Positions 7,955 to 14,860 of a stretch of 42,543 nucleotides of DNA are shown one piece after another. Under the pieces are notes generated by a model. It was given only the letters and a program-made list of their open reading frames with translations, made no database searches and was not told where the DNA came from. The stretch is from positions 1-42,543 of the forward strand of contig JBLMYQ010000038.1 of assembly GCA_050258375.1 (NCBI GenBank). Reading direction: 5' to 3'. Positions within the stretch are counted from its first letter, which is position 1, and each line of letters begins with the position of its first letter. Position numbers and translations under genes: made by a program. The DNA is from JBLMYQ01 sp050258375. Its GTDB lineage: Bacteria; Bacillota; Clostridia; Acetivibrionales; UBA4821.

Positions 7955-8965
7955 TTATATAATGTTCTTATCGCTTTTTTGTGGGCTTGGTTTGTATACT
8001 GGAACGTTTTCAGTTGAATAAAGTCTATCTCTATTTAATAAATTAACGTTGAAAGCGTGATAAAGTAGAGTGATAGGTATATCTTTCATCTTGAATTCTA
8101 TACAAGCAAGCCTTACAGCTTCGTATATGAGCTTTGAAAGATGTTCCATTGCAACTCTCTCGGAATTATGAATATCCAATTCTGTGCTAGTCAACCATCC
8201 AAATATATTATTTGTATATTTCATTAGCTTAATTTCGGGCAAAAAAGGCTTATATATTTCTTCATAAGCATTGAGCACTTGGGCAACCTCATTAGGGCTA
8301 AGACCTTGAACTTCCCTAGATAAGGAGAATCTTTCGTAAACTTGTTCCATCCATTCTTCATGTCTATATTGCTGAATCTTTTGTAGTATACTAATACAGC
8401 CACTTGCTCCAAGAATACTTGATAATACAATACTCAAATAATAATTCTTTTCTAACTCAAGTGTATCGGTAAGCCATTTTATAAACCTCAAGTGATTAAG
8501 GTTTAATTCATGGGCATCATCAATGATTATTTGTTCTACTCCAAGATGGGGAATATTCTCAATTAGCCATTTTTTCAGGGCAGATGTATTTGATTGAGGC
8601 AGTTTACCGAAGCATCTACATAGTGAAGAAATCATATCCGTTGGAGTTGAACTTTCTGGTGACCTAATTGCAATAACTGGTACCCATGTTTTCCCATTAT
8701 ATTCTTTTACAGCACCGCTATTTTTAACTAAATCCTTTATACACCAGCTTTTCCCATTCCTGGCGTACGCGCCAACAATTGCCCACTTCTTTTTAAGTCT
8801 GACATCATTAATAAAACTTTGAAATCTTTCTGCAAAAGGAGTTTCTATAAAGCAATGCTTATATATTTCAGTAAGCCTTGCATCTATTTCAAAATTTTGA
8901 ATTTCAATATTTAATTTTTTTTCAATGTCTGATTCTGATTGCGTTTTCTTAATATTCTTACTCAT
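7955..8965 (-). CDS. tnsC: TnsC-type AAA+ ATPase of a Tn7-like transposon
   Basis: The 336-residue protein has Walker A GAYARNGKS (65-73) and Walker B IIIDDAHEL (146-154), the pattern of TnsC/TniB regulators that link the target selector to the transposase. It is shorter than Tn7 TnsC (555 residues) and close in size to the TnsC proteins of CRISPR-associated and Tn5053-type elements. It lies 14 bp downstream of tnsAB and is cotranscribed with it. Its stop codon is immediately followed by that of the convergent TnsD-like gene, leaving no room for a terminator. Confidence 0.92.
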   Translation of the reverse strand: MSKNIKKTQSESDIEKKLNIEIQNFEIDARLTEIYKHCFIETPFAERFQSFINDVRLKKKWAIVGAYARNGKSWCIKDLVKNSGAVKEYNGKTWVPVIAIRSPESSTPTDMISSLCRCFGKLPQSNTSALKKWLIENIPHLGVEQIIIDDAHELNLNHLRFIKWLTDTLELEKNYYLSIVLSSILGASGCISILQKIQQYRHEEWMEQVYERFSLSREVQGLSPNEVAQVLNAYEEIYKPFLPEIKLMKYTNNIFGWLTSTELDIHNSERVAMEHLSKLIYEAVRLACIEFKMKDIPITLLYHAFNVNLLNRDRLYSTENVPVYKPSPQKSDKNII

Positions 8966-8979
8966 AGAAACATCTCACT

Positions 8980-11502
8980 CTAAATTCTTCTGATTTTTGG
9001 TTTTTTAAAACTAAATTCAGTTATGTTAAAAGCTTGAGGTTCAATTGCTTCTTTTCCTATATTTTTGATTCTAGTGCTAGATAGAACCTCATTTACATTT
9101 TCTGTATGGATATCTTGCTTGTCAAATATTCTGGCTTGCTCAATAAATTGAGCTTCTTTTTCTTTAAGCTTTTTAGGTTTCTTATTCTTAACATTACTAA
9201 TATTGTTATTTGTATTTGCTCTTGCTTTGAGGTTGTAAAATTTCTTTTGCGCTTTCTTTTCTCGCCTTAAAATTTGATCTTCCCACACACTACGTCGCTT
9301 ACCCATAAGTTCTTGGCAGTATGCTTCACAAAAATATCTTCCATCTTGCAAATATACATATATTACTGAAATATCCCTCTTGTCATATCTAATACTTACA
9401 TGTTGATTCAAAAGCGCATTAAGCATAGATTTCTGTTGATAATACCTACCCAGAAAAGATATTCCATGCCTATCGACTTTGCGATTCTGTTCCTCTTTCA
9501 TCAGTAATAGCTTAAGTTCATCTTTGCTTCCTAGCCATGTCGGAACCAAAGAACCCTTGTCTCTTTCTTCAGCTATCCAGAGGTTAAATCTAGTATGTCC
9601 ACGAAGGTCATCCCATTCCTGATTATACCCATCAACAATTGCCTTGACGAACAGTTCTTCAAAGTCTTCAAAAGTGATTCCAGTTTGAAGCGCCTCTTTG
9701 TTAACTTCTTTGGGATCACGATTTTTTGTAAAACCGGGAAGTCTTGAAGTTAGACGATTAACTACCCATGTAAATAGAGCTTCTATACTTCCTTTTATGT
9801 CCGGAACATAAGGAGGTGCTATTTCTTCAATTATTCCAAATCTCTTTACTAAAACATCTGTTGCTCTTTTTGAAACAAAAATTTTACCATTATCACTAAG
9901 TATTCTTCTTGGTATGCCACTACCTGGCCATGAATTTTCACAGTTATATTGACTAGTAATTTTGTATTTAGATTCAATACAGACTTTGAGTGCCATCATA
10001 TAATCTTCTTCCATAGGGGCTTTTAAAGAAAGAGAGTAACCAACTATCATAGCAGTTTTAACATCAATTAATACTACGGCCCAAAGCTTACCGGCTATAT
10101 TCTGTTTATCCTGTGTAACAATTTTAATATCTAACCAATGAGCATCTACTTGAACATGATCCATATAGCTTGATATTGATCTTACCCATGCCCCTAAGGT
10201 AGAAACCTTGCCTTTTTTCGATCTTTCTCGTGGAGTTAAAGGGAATGCATCATCTTCTTCGTTAAGGTTTTTAAGATATCTGTAAATTTGATGATAGGAG
10301 GGTATGCTTATTAATTCATTTTTTTGCTTAGATAAAGAAATAACAGCTTTTTTTAATTCATCTGATTCAAAAATTTGCATTGCTCCCCAATCACGTCTCT
10401 TTGTTGCTATCTTTTTAATGATTCCCTTTACCTCTTCTCGAATGAAAGATTGACGACCATTATAACTAGAATAGGGAAAAAGAGAGGAATCCCCATATTT
10501 AATGTAATTATCAATAAATCTATATAGACTCGAACGCTTCAGGTCATACTTTTGGGCGATATTTTTCATAGAGCCTTCTCTTTTAAAAGATATTGCTTCT
10601 AATACCGCAGCTCTTTTTCTAAAAAACTCTTCTTTCTTATCCGATGGTAATTGTTCAACATCAAAGCAAGTGATTTTAGTACTTTCTTCTTGAGTTTCTT
10701 CGTCAGGCCCTAAACTATTATTAAACTTTTCGATTATTTGTTCATATGGGACATTAATCCTTTTTGGTACTATGGAAAGCTCTGCTTCTTCTAGTATTTT
10801 AAAAGAACTTTCTTTTGTTATTTCGTTATTATCGAAGTCAAATACTAACCTTCCTTCTTTAGCAGCATGATTCATTAATTCCATTAGCGACATTACAATT
10901 TCTTCTACAGTATACAGTTGACAAAGATCATTAATAAAATAATTAATGGTTAGTTCTAAATTATTAGTCTTAAAGAGAGAACTAATTTTATTTTGAATTT
11001 CTTGTTTTATATACATGGGTTTATCAAAAGATTTTAGGTTGGTATAGTTGTTTTTCCTTTTTTCAGTAAGTATATTATTACTTACGATTAACCAGTATTC
11101 CCACCCTCTATTTTTGCAATAATCTATTGCTGCCATTGCTTTAGATAAAGATTTTTCTTTCTCTTTTTCTTCAATTGAGCCTACTTCAACGACAATTACT
11201 TCTCCTGATTTGAGCGTTAATAAAAAGTCAGGGAAATATTTATAGCTTTTTCCATTCCATTCGTAAGGTATGATTATGGGGATTAAAACCGATCGATGTA
11301 TATTATACTTTTGAGAAAAATCTTCGCCAATATCGGCTCTCTCAATAGTTAATATTTCAGGGTTATATTCTGCATAGTATAAGAACTTCTCTTCGTTTGT
11401 CCCGATAAATGGTATACATGCATTTTCCATTCCCTTTGAAGTTGGAAACCAGCCCTTAATTGTCTCTCTTGCTAAATTAAAGATAGATAAACCTTTATTC
11501 AT
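8980..11502 (-). CDS. tnsAB: fused TnsA-TnsB transposase
   Basis: The 840-residue protein joins both strand-cutting activities. Residues 1-160 resemble the TnsA endonuclease: E37/E38, D92 (FPDF) and E106-V-G108. Residues 290-340 are a helix-turn-helix region. The retroviral-type integrase core carries D453 (QVDAHW), D537 (LSDNG) and E574 (GSIE), followed by the C-terminal beta-barrel and a basic tail. Tn7 TnsA cuts with E63, D114, Q130 and K132; the lysine position is a glycine here. TnsA-TnsB fusions are known in Tn7 relatives including type I-B CRISPR-associated ones. AGAGG lies 7 bases before the ATG. The gene is second in the leftward operon. Confidence 0.94.
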   Translation of the reverse strand: MNKGLSIFNLARETIKGWFPTSKGMENACIPFIGTNEEKFLYYAEYNPEILTIERADIGEDFSQKYNIHRSVLIPIIIPYEWNGKSYKYFPDFLLTLKSGEVIVVEVGSIEEKEKEKSLSKAMAAIDYCKNRGWEYWLIVSNNILTEKRKNNYTNLKSFDKPMYIKQEIQNKISSLFKTNNLELTINYFINDLCQLYTVEEIVMSLMELMNHAAKEGRLVFDFDNNEITKESSFKILEEAELSIVPKRINVPYEQIIEKFNNSLGPDEETQEESTKITCFDVEQLPSDKKEEFFRKRAAVLEAISFKREGSMKNIAQKYDLKRSSLYRFIDNYIKYGDSSLFPYSSYNGRQSFIREEVKGIIKKIATKRRDWGAMQIFESDELKKAVISLSKQKNELISIPSYHQIYRYLKNLNEEDDAFPLTPRERSKKGKVSTLGAWVRSISSYMDHVQVDAHWLDIKIVTQDKQNIAGKLWAVVLIDVKTAMIVGYSLSLKAPMEEDYMMALKVCIESKYKITSQYNCENSWPGSGIPRRILSDNGKIFVSKRATDVLVKRFGIIEEIAPPYVPDIKGSIEALFTWVVNRLTSRLPGFTKNRDPKEVNKEALQTGITFEDFEELFVKAIVDGYNQEWDDLRGHTRFNLWIAEERDKGSLVPTWLGSKDELKLLLMKEEQNRKVDRHGISFLGRYYQQKSMLNALLNQHVSIRYDKRDISVIYVYLQDGRYFCEAYCQELMGKRRSVWEDQILRREKKAQKKFYNLKARANTNNNISNVKNKKPKKLKEKEAQFIEQARIFDKQDIHTENVNEVLSSTRIKNIGKEAIEPQAFNITEFSFKKPKIRRI

Positions 11503-11560
11503 AAGAAACCTCTAGTTATATTTATTAATAATAGTATTTCTTACTTATAGAGTTAAATAT

Positions 11561-12700
11561 TTATATATGTAATATGAAAAAGTTGCATTTTGAGGAAAAA
11601 TTAAGAGTAAAATTAATTTTTATATCAAAGAGACCAATGTCAATATTTAATTTTCCATTAATGCAGGTGCTTGTACAGTATAAACAATTGTTAAAAGAAA
11701 ATATTGTAGGATATTGGCAAGCAGAGCTAACAAGGTTTAAACTTGGAATTTCTTTTATAATATTAGGATCCTTTGAGTTTATGCATTCATATTCATTTCT
11801 AACAAGCCCGAGACGTAAAAACGTAATATCATAAATAGGTTTTATAGCAGTAATGTTAGAAAAAGTATGGGGATTAATACCAAATTGATATAATAGATTA
11901 ATAATATTATCAAGATTATAGCTTGTGTTGAAAACCGATATGTCTTGTGGATTTTCAACAATTCTGCCAAGTTCTTTTGAAAAGTAATTCTTAATATATT
12001 TTATTGCTTCTTTTTTTACAGTTGATAATAAAGTAATTGCTTGTTTTAATGCTTCTAATATAGGTTTGTCAGTTTTTATTAGTGGGATGTCATCCAAGAT
12101 ATAACTGTTGTATGCATTTTGAATAAATAATTCGTATATATGCTCAGAGTAATCACTATTACCGCATTTAATTGCATGTCCACTTTGATGATTCGAACAG
12201 CTTAAAGGCTCGAAGCTATTGAATATGTTTATTGGCTGATCACATGCTCGACATTTAGATACCAGGAGGAGGTTATGTTTTAAACAAAAATTAGTGTTTT
12301 TTAGCAGATGTACTAATGGTATTCTTTTCTCTTTAATACATTCAGGACAAACTTTTATCTTGTCGTAATTAAACAAGGTATCTCTATCACTTTTGTATAT
12401 TTTTTTACGAATTTCACTAATCATCATGCTTGTTATTTTTTCTGAGGGCACATTAATTAGCTTAGAAAGAGAAGGTATATCCAAGTGTTTTTCTGCCAGA
12501 TTCAAAATATTTTCACTTTTTAGATCAATATGATGATTCTTTTTTATGCAACTTTTTAATAGCGTTCCAGGGGTGAAGCGGTTTATATGATCAAGCCTAA
12601 GTAGATATCCGAGTAGACTTTCTCCTGTAAACGGCATGGATACTACAGGTAAAGTGTTTTCCCAATTATATTCCGTTGACAGAGCAATTTGAGATTTCAT
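11561..12700 (-). CDS. tniQ: second, shorter TniQ-family protein
   Basis: The protein has 379 residues from ATG 12700, which has GGAAGAGG 5 bases upstream; the TTG at 12727 lies upstream of that site. The N-terminus matches the other TniQ of this element (NTLP..., then GESLLGYLLRLD). Its zinc-binding pairs are CPEC, CLKH and CRAC. The C-terminus differs from the longer paralogue, lacks the CPNIYC ribbon and ends in a strand-rich segment with CLYCTSTC. It is first in the operon before tnsAB (58 bp) and tnsC. Two TniQ proteins in one element usually mean two target pathways. Without Cascade genes the second pathway here is unknown. Confidence 0.9.
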   Translation of the reverse strand: MKSQIALSTEYNWENTLPVVSMPFTGESLLGYLLRLDHINRFTPGTLLKSCIKKNHHIDLKSENILNLAEKHLDIPSLSKLINVPSEKITSMMISEIRKKIYKSDRDTLFNYDKIKVCPECIKEKRIPLVHLLKNTNFCLKHNLLLVSKCRACDQPINIFNSFEPLSCSNHQSGHAIKCGNSDYSEHIYELFIQNAYNSYILDDIPLIKTDKPILEALKQAITLLSTVKKEAIKYIKNYFSKELGRIVENPQDISVFNTSYNLDNIINLLYQFGINPHTFSNITAIKPIYDITFLRLGLVRNEYECINSKDPNIIKEIPSLNLVSSACQYPTIFSFNNCLYCTSTCINGKLNIDIGLFDIKINFTLNFSSKCNFFILHI

Positions 12701-12740
12701 AATGACCTCTTCCTTTAAAATATTCAATATCTCATATAGA

Positions 12741-12746
12741 ATTATA
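12741..12746 (-). promoter_or_regulatory. -10 box of the tniQ-tnsAB-tnsC operon
   Basis: TATAAT on the minus strand lies about 40 bp before the tniQ start. The -35 position is poor (TGAAAT), so the promoter may be weak or activated. Confidence 0.45.
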
Positions 12747-12797
12747 CAGCCTACAAGTTTAAAATTTCATTGGTAATTAATTGATTTGCTCTCCCAC

Positions 12798-12852
12798 GTT
12801 GATATTACTGAGCTTCAATGAAGATAGGGCATTGAAACTCAGTAATATCAAT
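12798..12852. repeat. long imperfect palindrome inside the right transposon end
   Basis: Arms 12798-12820 and 12830-12852 match at 21 of 23 bases around a 9-base spacer. ACGTTGATAT at 12796-12805 can also pair with ATATCAACGT at 12896-12905, enclosing the next hairpin. It sits between the operon promoter and the TnsB sites, so it could be an operator, a host-factor site or part of a folded RNA read from the tRNA side. Confidence 0.75.
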
Positions 12853-12860
12853 ACATAACA

Positions 12861-12892
12861 AAGGAAGGATACCTTATCAGGCATCCTTCCTT
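12861..12892 (-). terminator. terminator-like hairpin, right transposon end
   Basis: AAGGAAGGAT (12861-12870) pairs with ATCCTTCCTT (12883-12892), and CCT/AGG extends the stem past one mismatch. On the minus strand it is followed by TTTGTTATGT. It would stop transcription running on from tRNA-Val before it enters the tniQ operon. Confidence 0.6.
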
Positions 12893-12918
12893 GAAATATC
12901 AACGTTTGTGGACCTATG

Positions 12919-12936
12919 TGTCCAACATTCGTGTAA
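12919..12936 (-). repeat. TnsB-type site R3
   Basis: TGTCCAACATTCGTGTAA lies 20 bp from R2 in the same orientation. Confidence 0.83.
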
Positions 12937-12938
12937 AA

Positions 12939-12956
12939 TGTCCGTGATTCGCGCAA
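12939..12956 (-). repeat. TnsB-type site R2
   Basis: TGTCCGTGATTCGCGCAA is a slightly diverged copy, 22 bp from R1. The close spacing resembles the overlapping sites of Tn7's right end, in contrast to the spread sites of the left end. Confidence 0.82.
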
Positions 12957-12960
12957 AAAG

Positions 12961-12985
12961 TGTCCAACATTCGCGCAAATCACCA
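12961..12985 (-). repeat. right terminal inverted repeat with site R1
   Basis: These bases are the exact reverse complement of 109-133 and end in CACCA. The chromosome resumes with GTTC. Confidence 0.92.
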
Positions 12986-12989
12986 GTTC
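12986..12989. repeat. right target-site duplication GTTC
   Basis: This is the direct copy of 105-108. The next bases CTTTT complete the missing arm and T-tract of the terminator left at 80-108. Confidence 0.7.
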
Positions 12990-12993
12990 CTTT

Positions 12994-13070
12994 TGGTGGG
13001 TGATAATGGGCTCGAACCATCGACCCCCACGATGTCAACGTGGTACTCTAACCAACTGAGCTAATCACCC
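12994..13070 (-). tRNA. tRNA-Val (anticodon GAC)
   Basis: A full cloverleaf reads on the minus strand. The acceptor stem GGGTGAT pairs with ATCACCC, the anticodon stem CCACG/CGTGG encloses TTGACAT, and the T-arm contains TTCGAGC. The discriminator is A (12997) and CCA is encoded (12994-12996). The body is 74 nt. The transposon end lies 8 bp beyond CCA, so the gene is intact but separated from its original terminator. Confidence 0.97.
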
Positions 13071-13088
13071 ATTTTTATGACGAAACTA

Positions 13089-13117
13089 ATTATATATGTA
13101 AAGAGACAAAGATTCAA
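13089..13117 (-). promoter_or_regulatory. promoter of tRNA-Val
   Basis: On the minus strand TTGAAT (13112-13117) and TATAAT (13089-13094) are exactly 17 bp apart, about 18 bp before the mature 5' end. Confidence 0.75.
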
Positions 13118-13151
13118 GAGAAAAAAGCAAATCATTTTTCAGTCTGGATAA

Positions 13152-13180
13152 TTGACAAAAGTTAACAATTTTTATATTAT
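13152..13180 (+). promoter_or_regulatory. promoter for the 13270 gene
   Basis: TTGACA (13152-13157) and TATTAT (13175-13180) are separated by 17 bp and lie 90 bp before the start codon. Confidence 0.65.
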
Positions 13181-13269
13181 CAATTAGAATCTAAACAATT
13201 AAATATATAATTTCTGCCGTATTGGTTAGAAAAGCAATTCCAATAAAAAATTTTAGAGGAGGGAAAGTT

Positions 13270-13971
13270 ATGGCGATACTGCATAACATTAAAGATGTAT
13301 TAAAACTTGTTGAAAGCTTGAAAGTAGCTGCACCGGCTTTGGCAGACTCCACTTTTTTGGAGGACTTCAGTATTAAATTATTAGATGACGACGGAATGAA
13401 GGCGGAAATGCAAGACCAAGACCTGGATTTGTTTTTGGAGGAACTAAACAATCTGAGGAAAAACGCTGCAGATTCCAAGGTCTATTTTATGCTGATGCTC
13501 TTGGAGGTATTAATCCTACATAATATTTATCCAATTTCACCGGAGCTTGTAAAATACAGGCAGGAAGTTGACAAAGAGGCGATTTGCGGAGTTAACAGCG
13601 CCTTAAAACCAATTGGGGAGGCTTTTAATCGGGAAAAAGAAAAAACCGAGGCTGATAAAGAACTGGCGGATAATGACAGAAATCGGATTATAGAAGCTTT
13701 ATCAGAGAGGTATGAATCTTTTTTAAGAGTCTCAACAATATTTCGGCATGATATTCAGGAGCTGCAAAAGAATGGACAAATATCTATACTGGCAGATAAA
13801 GGCTGCCCAAGCGTCATAGATATAAACACTTTAGAGGAGCTTTTTGAAAATTATGCCTTAATAAATCGTCTTATTATTCAATTGAGTTTGATATATGATC
13901 CGATTATAGTCCTGAATTCGTCCAATTTCTCGTGTGGGTTGTCTGGAAAAGAGCCGCCTAAAAAGAAATAA
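13270..13971 (+). CDS. hypothetical helical protein
   Basis: The protein has 233 residues from ATG 13270, preceded by GAGGAGGG with 6-base spacing; the longer frame from 13222 has no ribosome site. It is predicted soluble and mostly helical, acidic at the start, with a hydrophobic helix near residues 74-90 and a basic tail ending PPKKK. No motif or family is recognised. It is a single gene with its own promoter, followed by two small unrelated genes under a separate promoter. Confidence 0.82.
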   Translation: MAILHNIKDVLKLVESLKVAAPALADSTFLEDFSIKLLDDDGMKAEMQDQDLDLFLEELNNLRKNAADSKVYFMLMLLEVLILHNIYPISPELVKYRQEVDKEAICGVNSALKPIGEAFNREKEKTEADKELADNDRNRIIEALSERYESFLRVSTIFRHDIQELQKNGQISILADKGCPSVIDINTLEELFENYALINRLIIQLSLIYDPIIVLNSSNFSCGLSGKEPPKKK

Positions 13972-14039
13972 AGCTTTGACTTTCATAAAGAAGAGGAATA
14001 AAGATAAAAAAGAGGCTGACCTAAAAGTTCAAATATCTA

Positions 14040-14068
14040 TTGAAAAAAACGTATAAAATATGTAAAAT
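14040..14068 (+). promoter_or_regulatory. promoter for the paired small genes
   Basis: TTGAAA (14040-14045) and TAAAAT (14063-14068) are 17 bp apart, 82 bp before the 14151 start. Confidence 0.5.
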
Positions 14069-14150
14069 GTTTAAGATATTAGTAAAATAAATTTCAAGCC
14101 TTTCTATAGCTTATTATCGAAATCACAAAAAAAGAAGGGGGACGTAAAAA

Positions 14151-14492
14151 ATGGTACAAGCTGAAAAATTTTCAGAAGTCAAAGCAGTACTTGTAGGACA
14201 CATAGGGAAGAGGGCCATTTATCTGCTGAAGGAGAAGGAAATGGTACTTATTCAAGAAGGTATGCCTAAAGGTAACTCAGGACTATTGATTGAGCGAGAC
14301 TCGCAGCTGGTTTTTATCAGCGGGGGCTTCCCTTGTGAAGCAGTTAGCTACGGTAAGGAAACTTGCTACAATTTTGATCCTACACACGTATCAGAATTTA
14401 ACGCTGAAAACGAGTTTATGGAAGTAAAGCAAGTCGGTGAAATTTCAGACATATTCAAGTTATTTATCTTTCAGAAGAAGGGGGATGTGTAA
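14151..14492 (+). CDS. small hypothetical protein, probable paralogue of its neighbour
   Basis: The protein has 113 residues, starting at an ATG with AAGGGGG before it. It is strand-rich and soluble. Its order of short strands (VLVGHIGKRAIYLL, MVLIQEG, LVFISGG) parallels that of the next protein (IFIGVVGGTPIYF, AVLIGE, VVLIGK), which suggests a tandem duplication that diverged. No known motif. The stop is 1 bp before the next start, so they are coupled. Confidence 0.78.
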   Translation: MVQAEKFSEVKAVLVGHIGKRAIYLLKEKEMVLIQEGMPKGNSGLLIERDSQLVFISGGFPCEAVSYGKETCYNFDPTHVSEFNAENEFMEVKQVGEISDIFKLFIFQKKGDV

Positions 14493-14493
14493 A

Positions 14494-14817
14494 ATGACGG
14501 AAGCGGCATCTGAGCAAAAGTCGATTTTCATTGGTGTTGTTGGAGGTACCCCCATATATTTCCGTGAGAGCCCAAGAGCTGTCCTTATTGGGGAGCTTCC
14601 TCTGGCAGAAAGACAGGTCGTATTAATTGGGAAAGAAGAGGACATTACTACCGAGGGCTGGATATGTACAGTAATTGAGCTCGGGAAAGAGTTTTCTCGC
14701 GAGTTCAATATTTCAGACGTTGCCTGGTTTAATTCCCATAATTATCTCCTGAAGGTAGATACAATTTTCCCAACCCCGAACAGTCAGCCGAACTTTGCTT
14801 TTGTATTACGGTCATAA
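14494..14817 (+). CDS. small hypothetical protein, second of a tandem pair
   Basis: The protein has 107 residues from ATG 14494, chosen because GGGGG lies 9 bases upstream; a longer frame would overlap the previous gene. It is strand-rich, with a GVVGGTPIYF turn near the start and no signal peptide or membrane segment. Function unknown. A strong terminator begins within its stop codon. Confidence 0.78.
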   Translation: MTEAASEQKSIFIGVVGGTPIYFRESPRAVLIGELPLAERQVVLIGKEEDITTEGWICTVIELGKEFSREFNISDVAWFNSHNYLLKVDTIFPTPNSQPNFAFVLRS

Positions 14818-14859
14818 AATTAATGAAGCCCCGTTATGAATCGGGGCTTCATTAATTTT
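14816..14859. terminator. bidirectional terminator
   Basis: Arms 14816-14833 and 14842-14859 are perfect 18-bp complements with AAAATTAATGAAG/CCCCG content and an 8-base loop. It has an A-tract before and a T-tract after, so it serves both the rightward small genes and the leftward EF-G-like gene. Confidence 0.92.
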
Positions 14860-14860
14860 A

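Larger units (their letters stand above)
109..12985. mobile_element. Tn7-like transposon inserted 3' of tRNA-Val
   Basis: The element is bounded by a 25-bp perfect terminal inverted repeat (109-133 and 12961-12985) that begins TGGTGATTTGCGCG. Each end carries three related 18-bp sites, as expected for TnsB binding. It encodes TnsA-TnsB fused, TnsC and two TniQ/TnsD-type proteins, with a defence-like operon and a methyltransferase as cargo. A GTTC repeat flanks it. The transposition genes and the right end face the tRNA gene, as Tn7's right end faces glmS. Tn7 relatives that home to tRNA genes through a TnsD protein are known, including some type I-B CRISPR-associated ones. No CRISPR component is present here. 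Confidence 0.93.

Noticed and set aside
11574..11834. 86-codon plus-strand frame near the end of tniQ
   Set aside because: It is antisense to tniQ, starts in its last codons and has no family features.
12777..12983. 68-codon minus-strand open frame across the right transposon end
   Set aside because: It is made of TnsB sites and palindromes and has no ribosome site.
12919..12985. Three spaced repeats that could look like a short CRISPR array
   Set aside because: The units are 18 bp with a 20-22 bp period, so there are only 2-4 bases between them and no spacers. The same unit occurs in the left end, as expected of TnsB sites.
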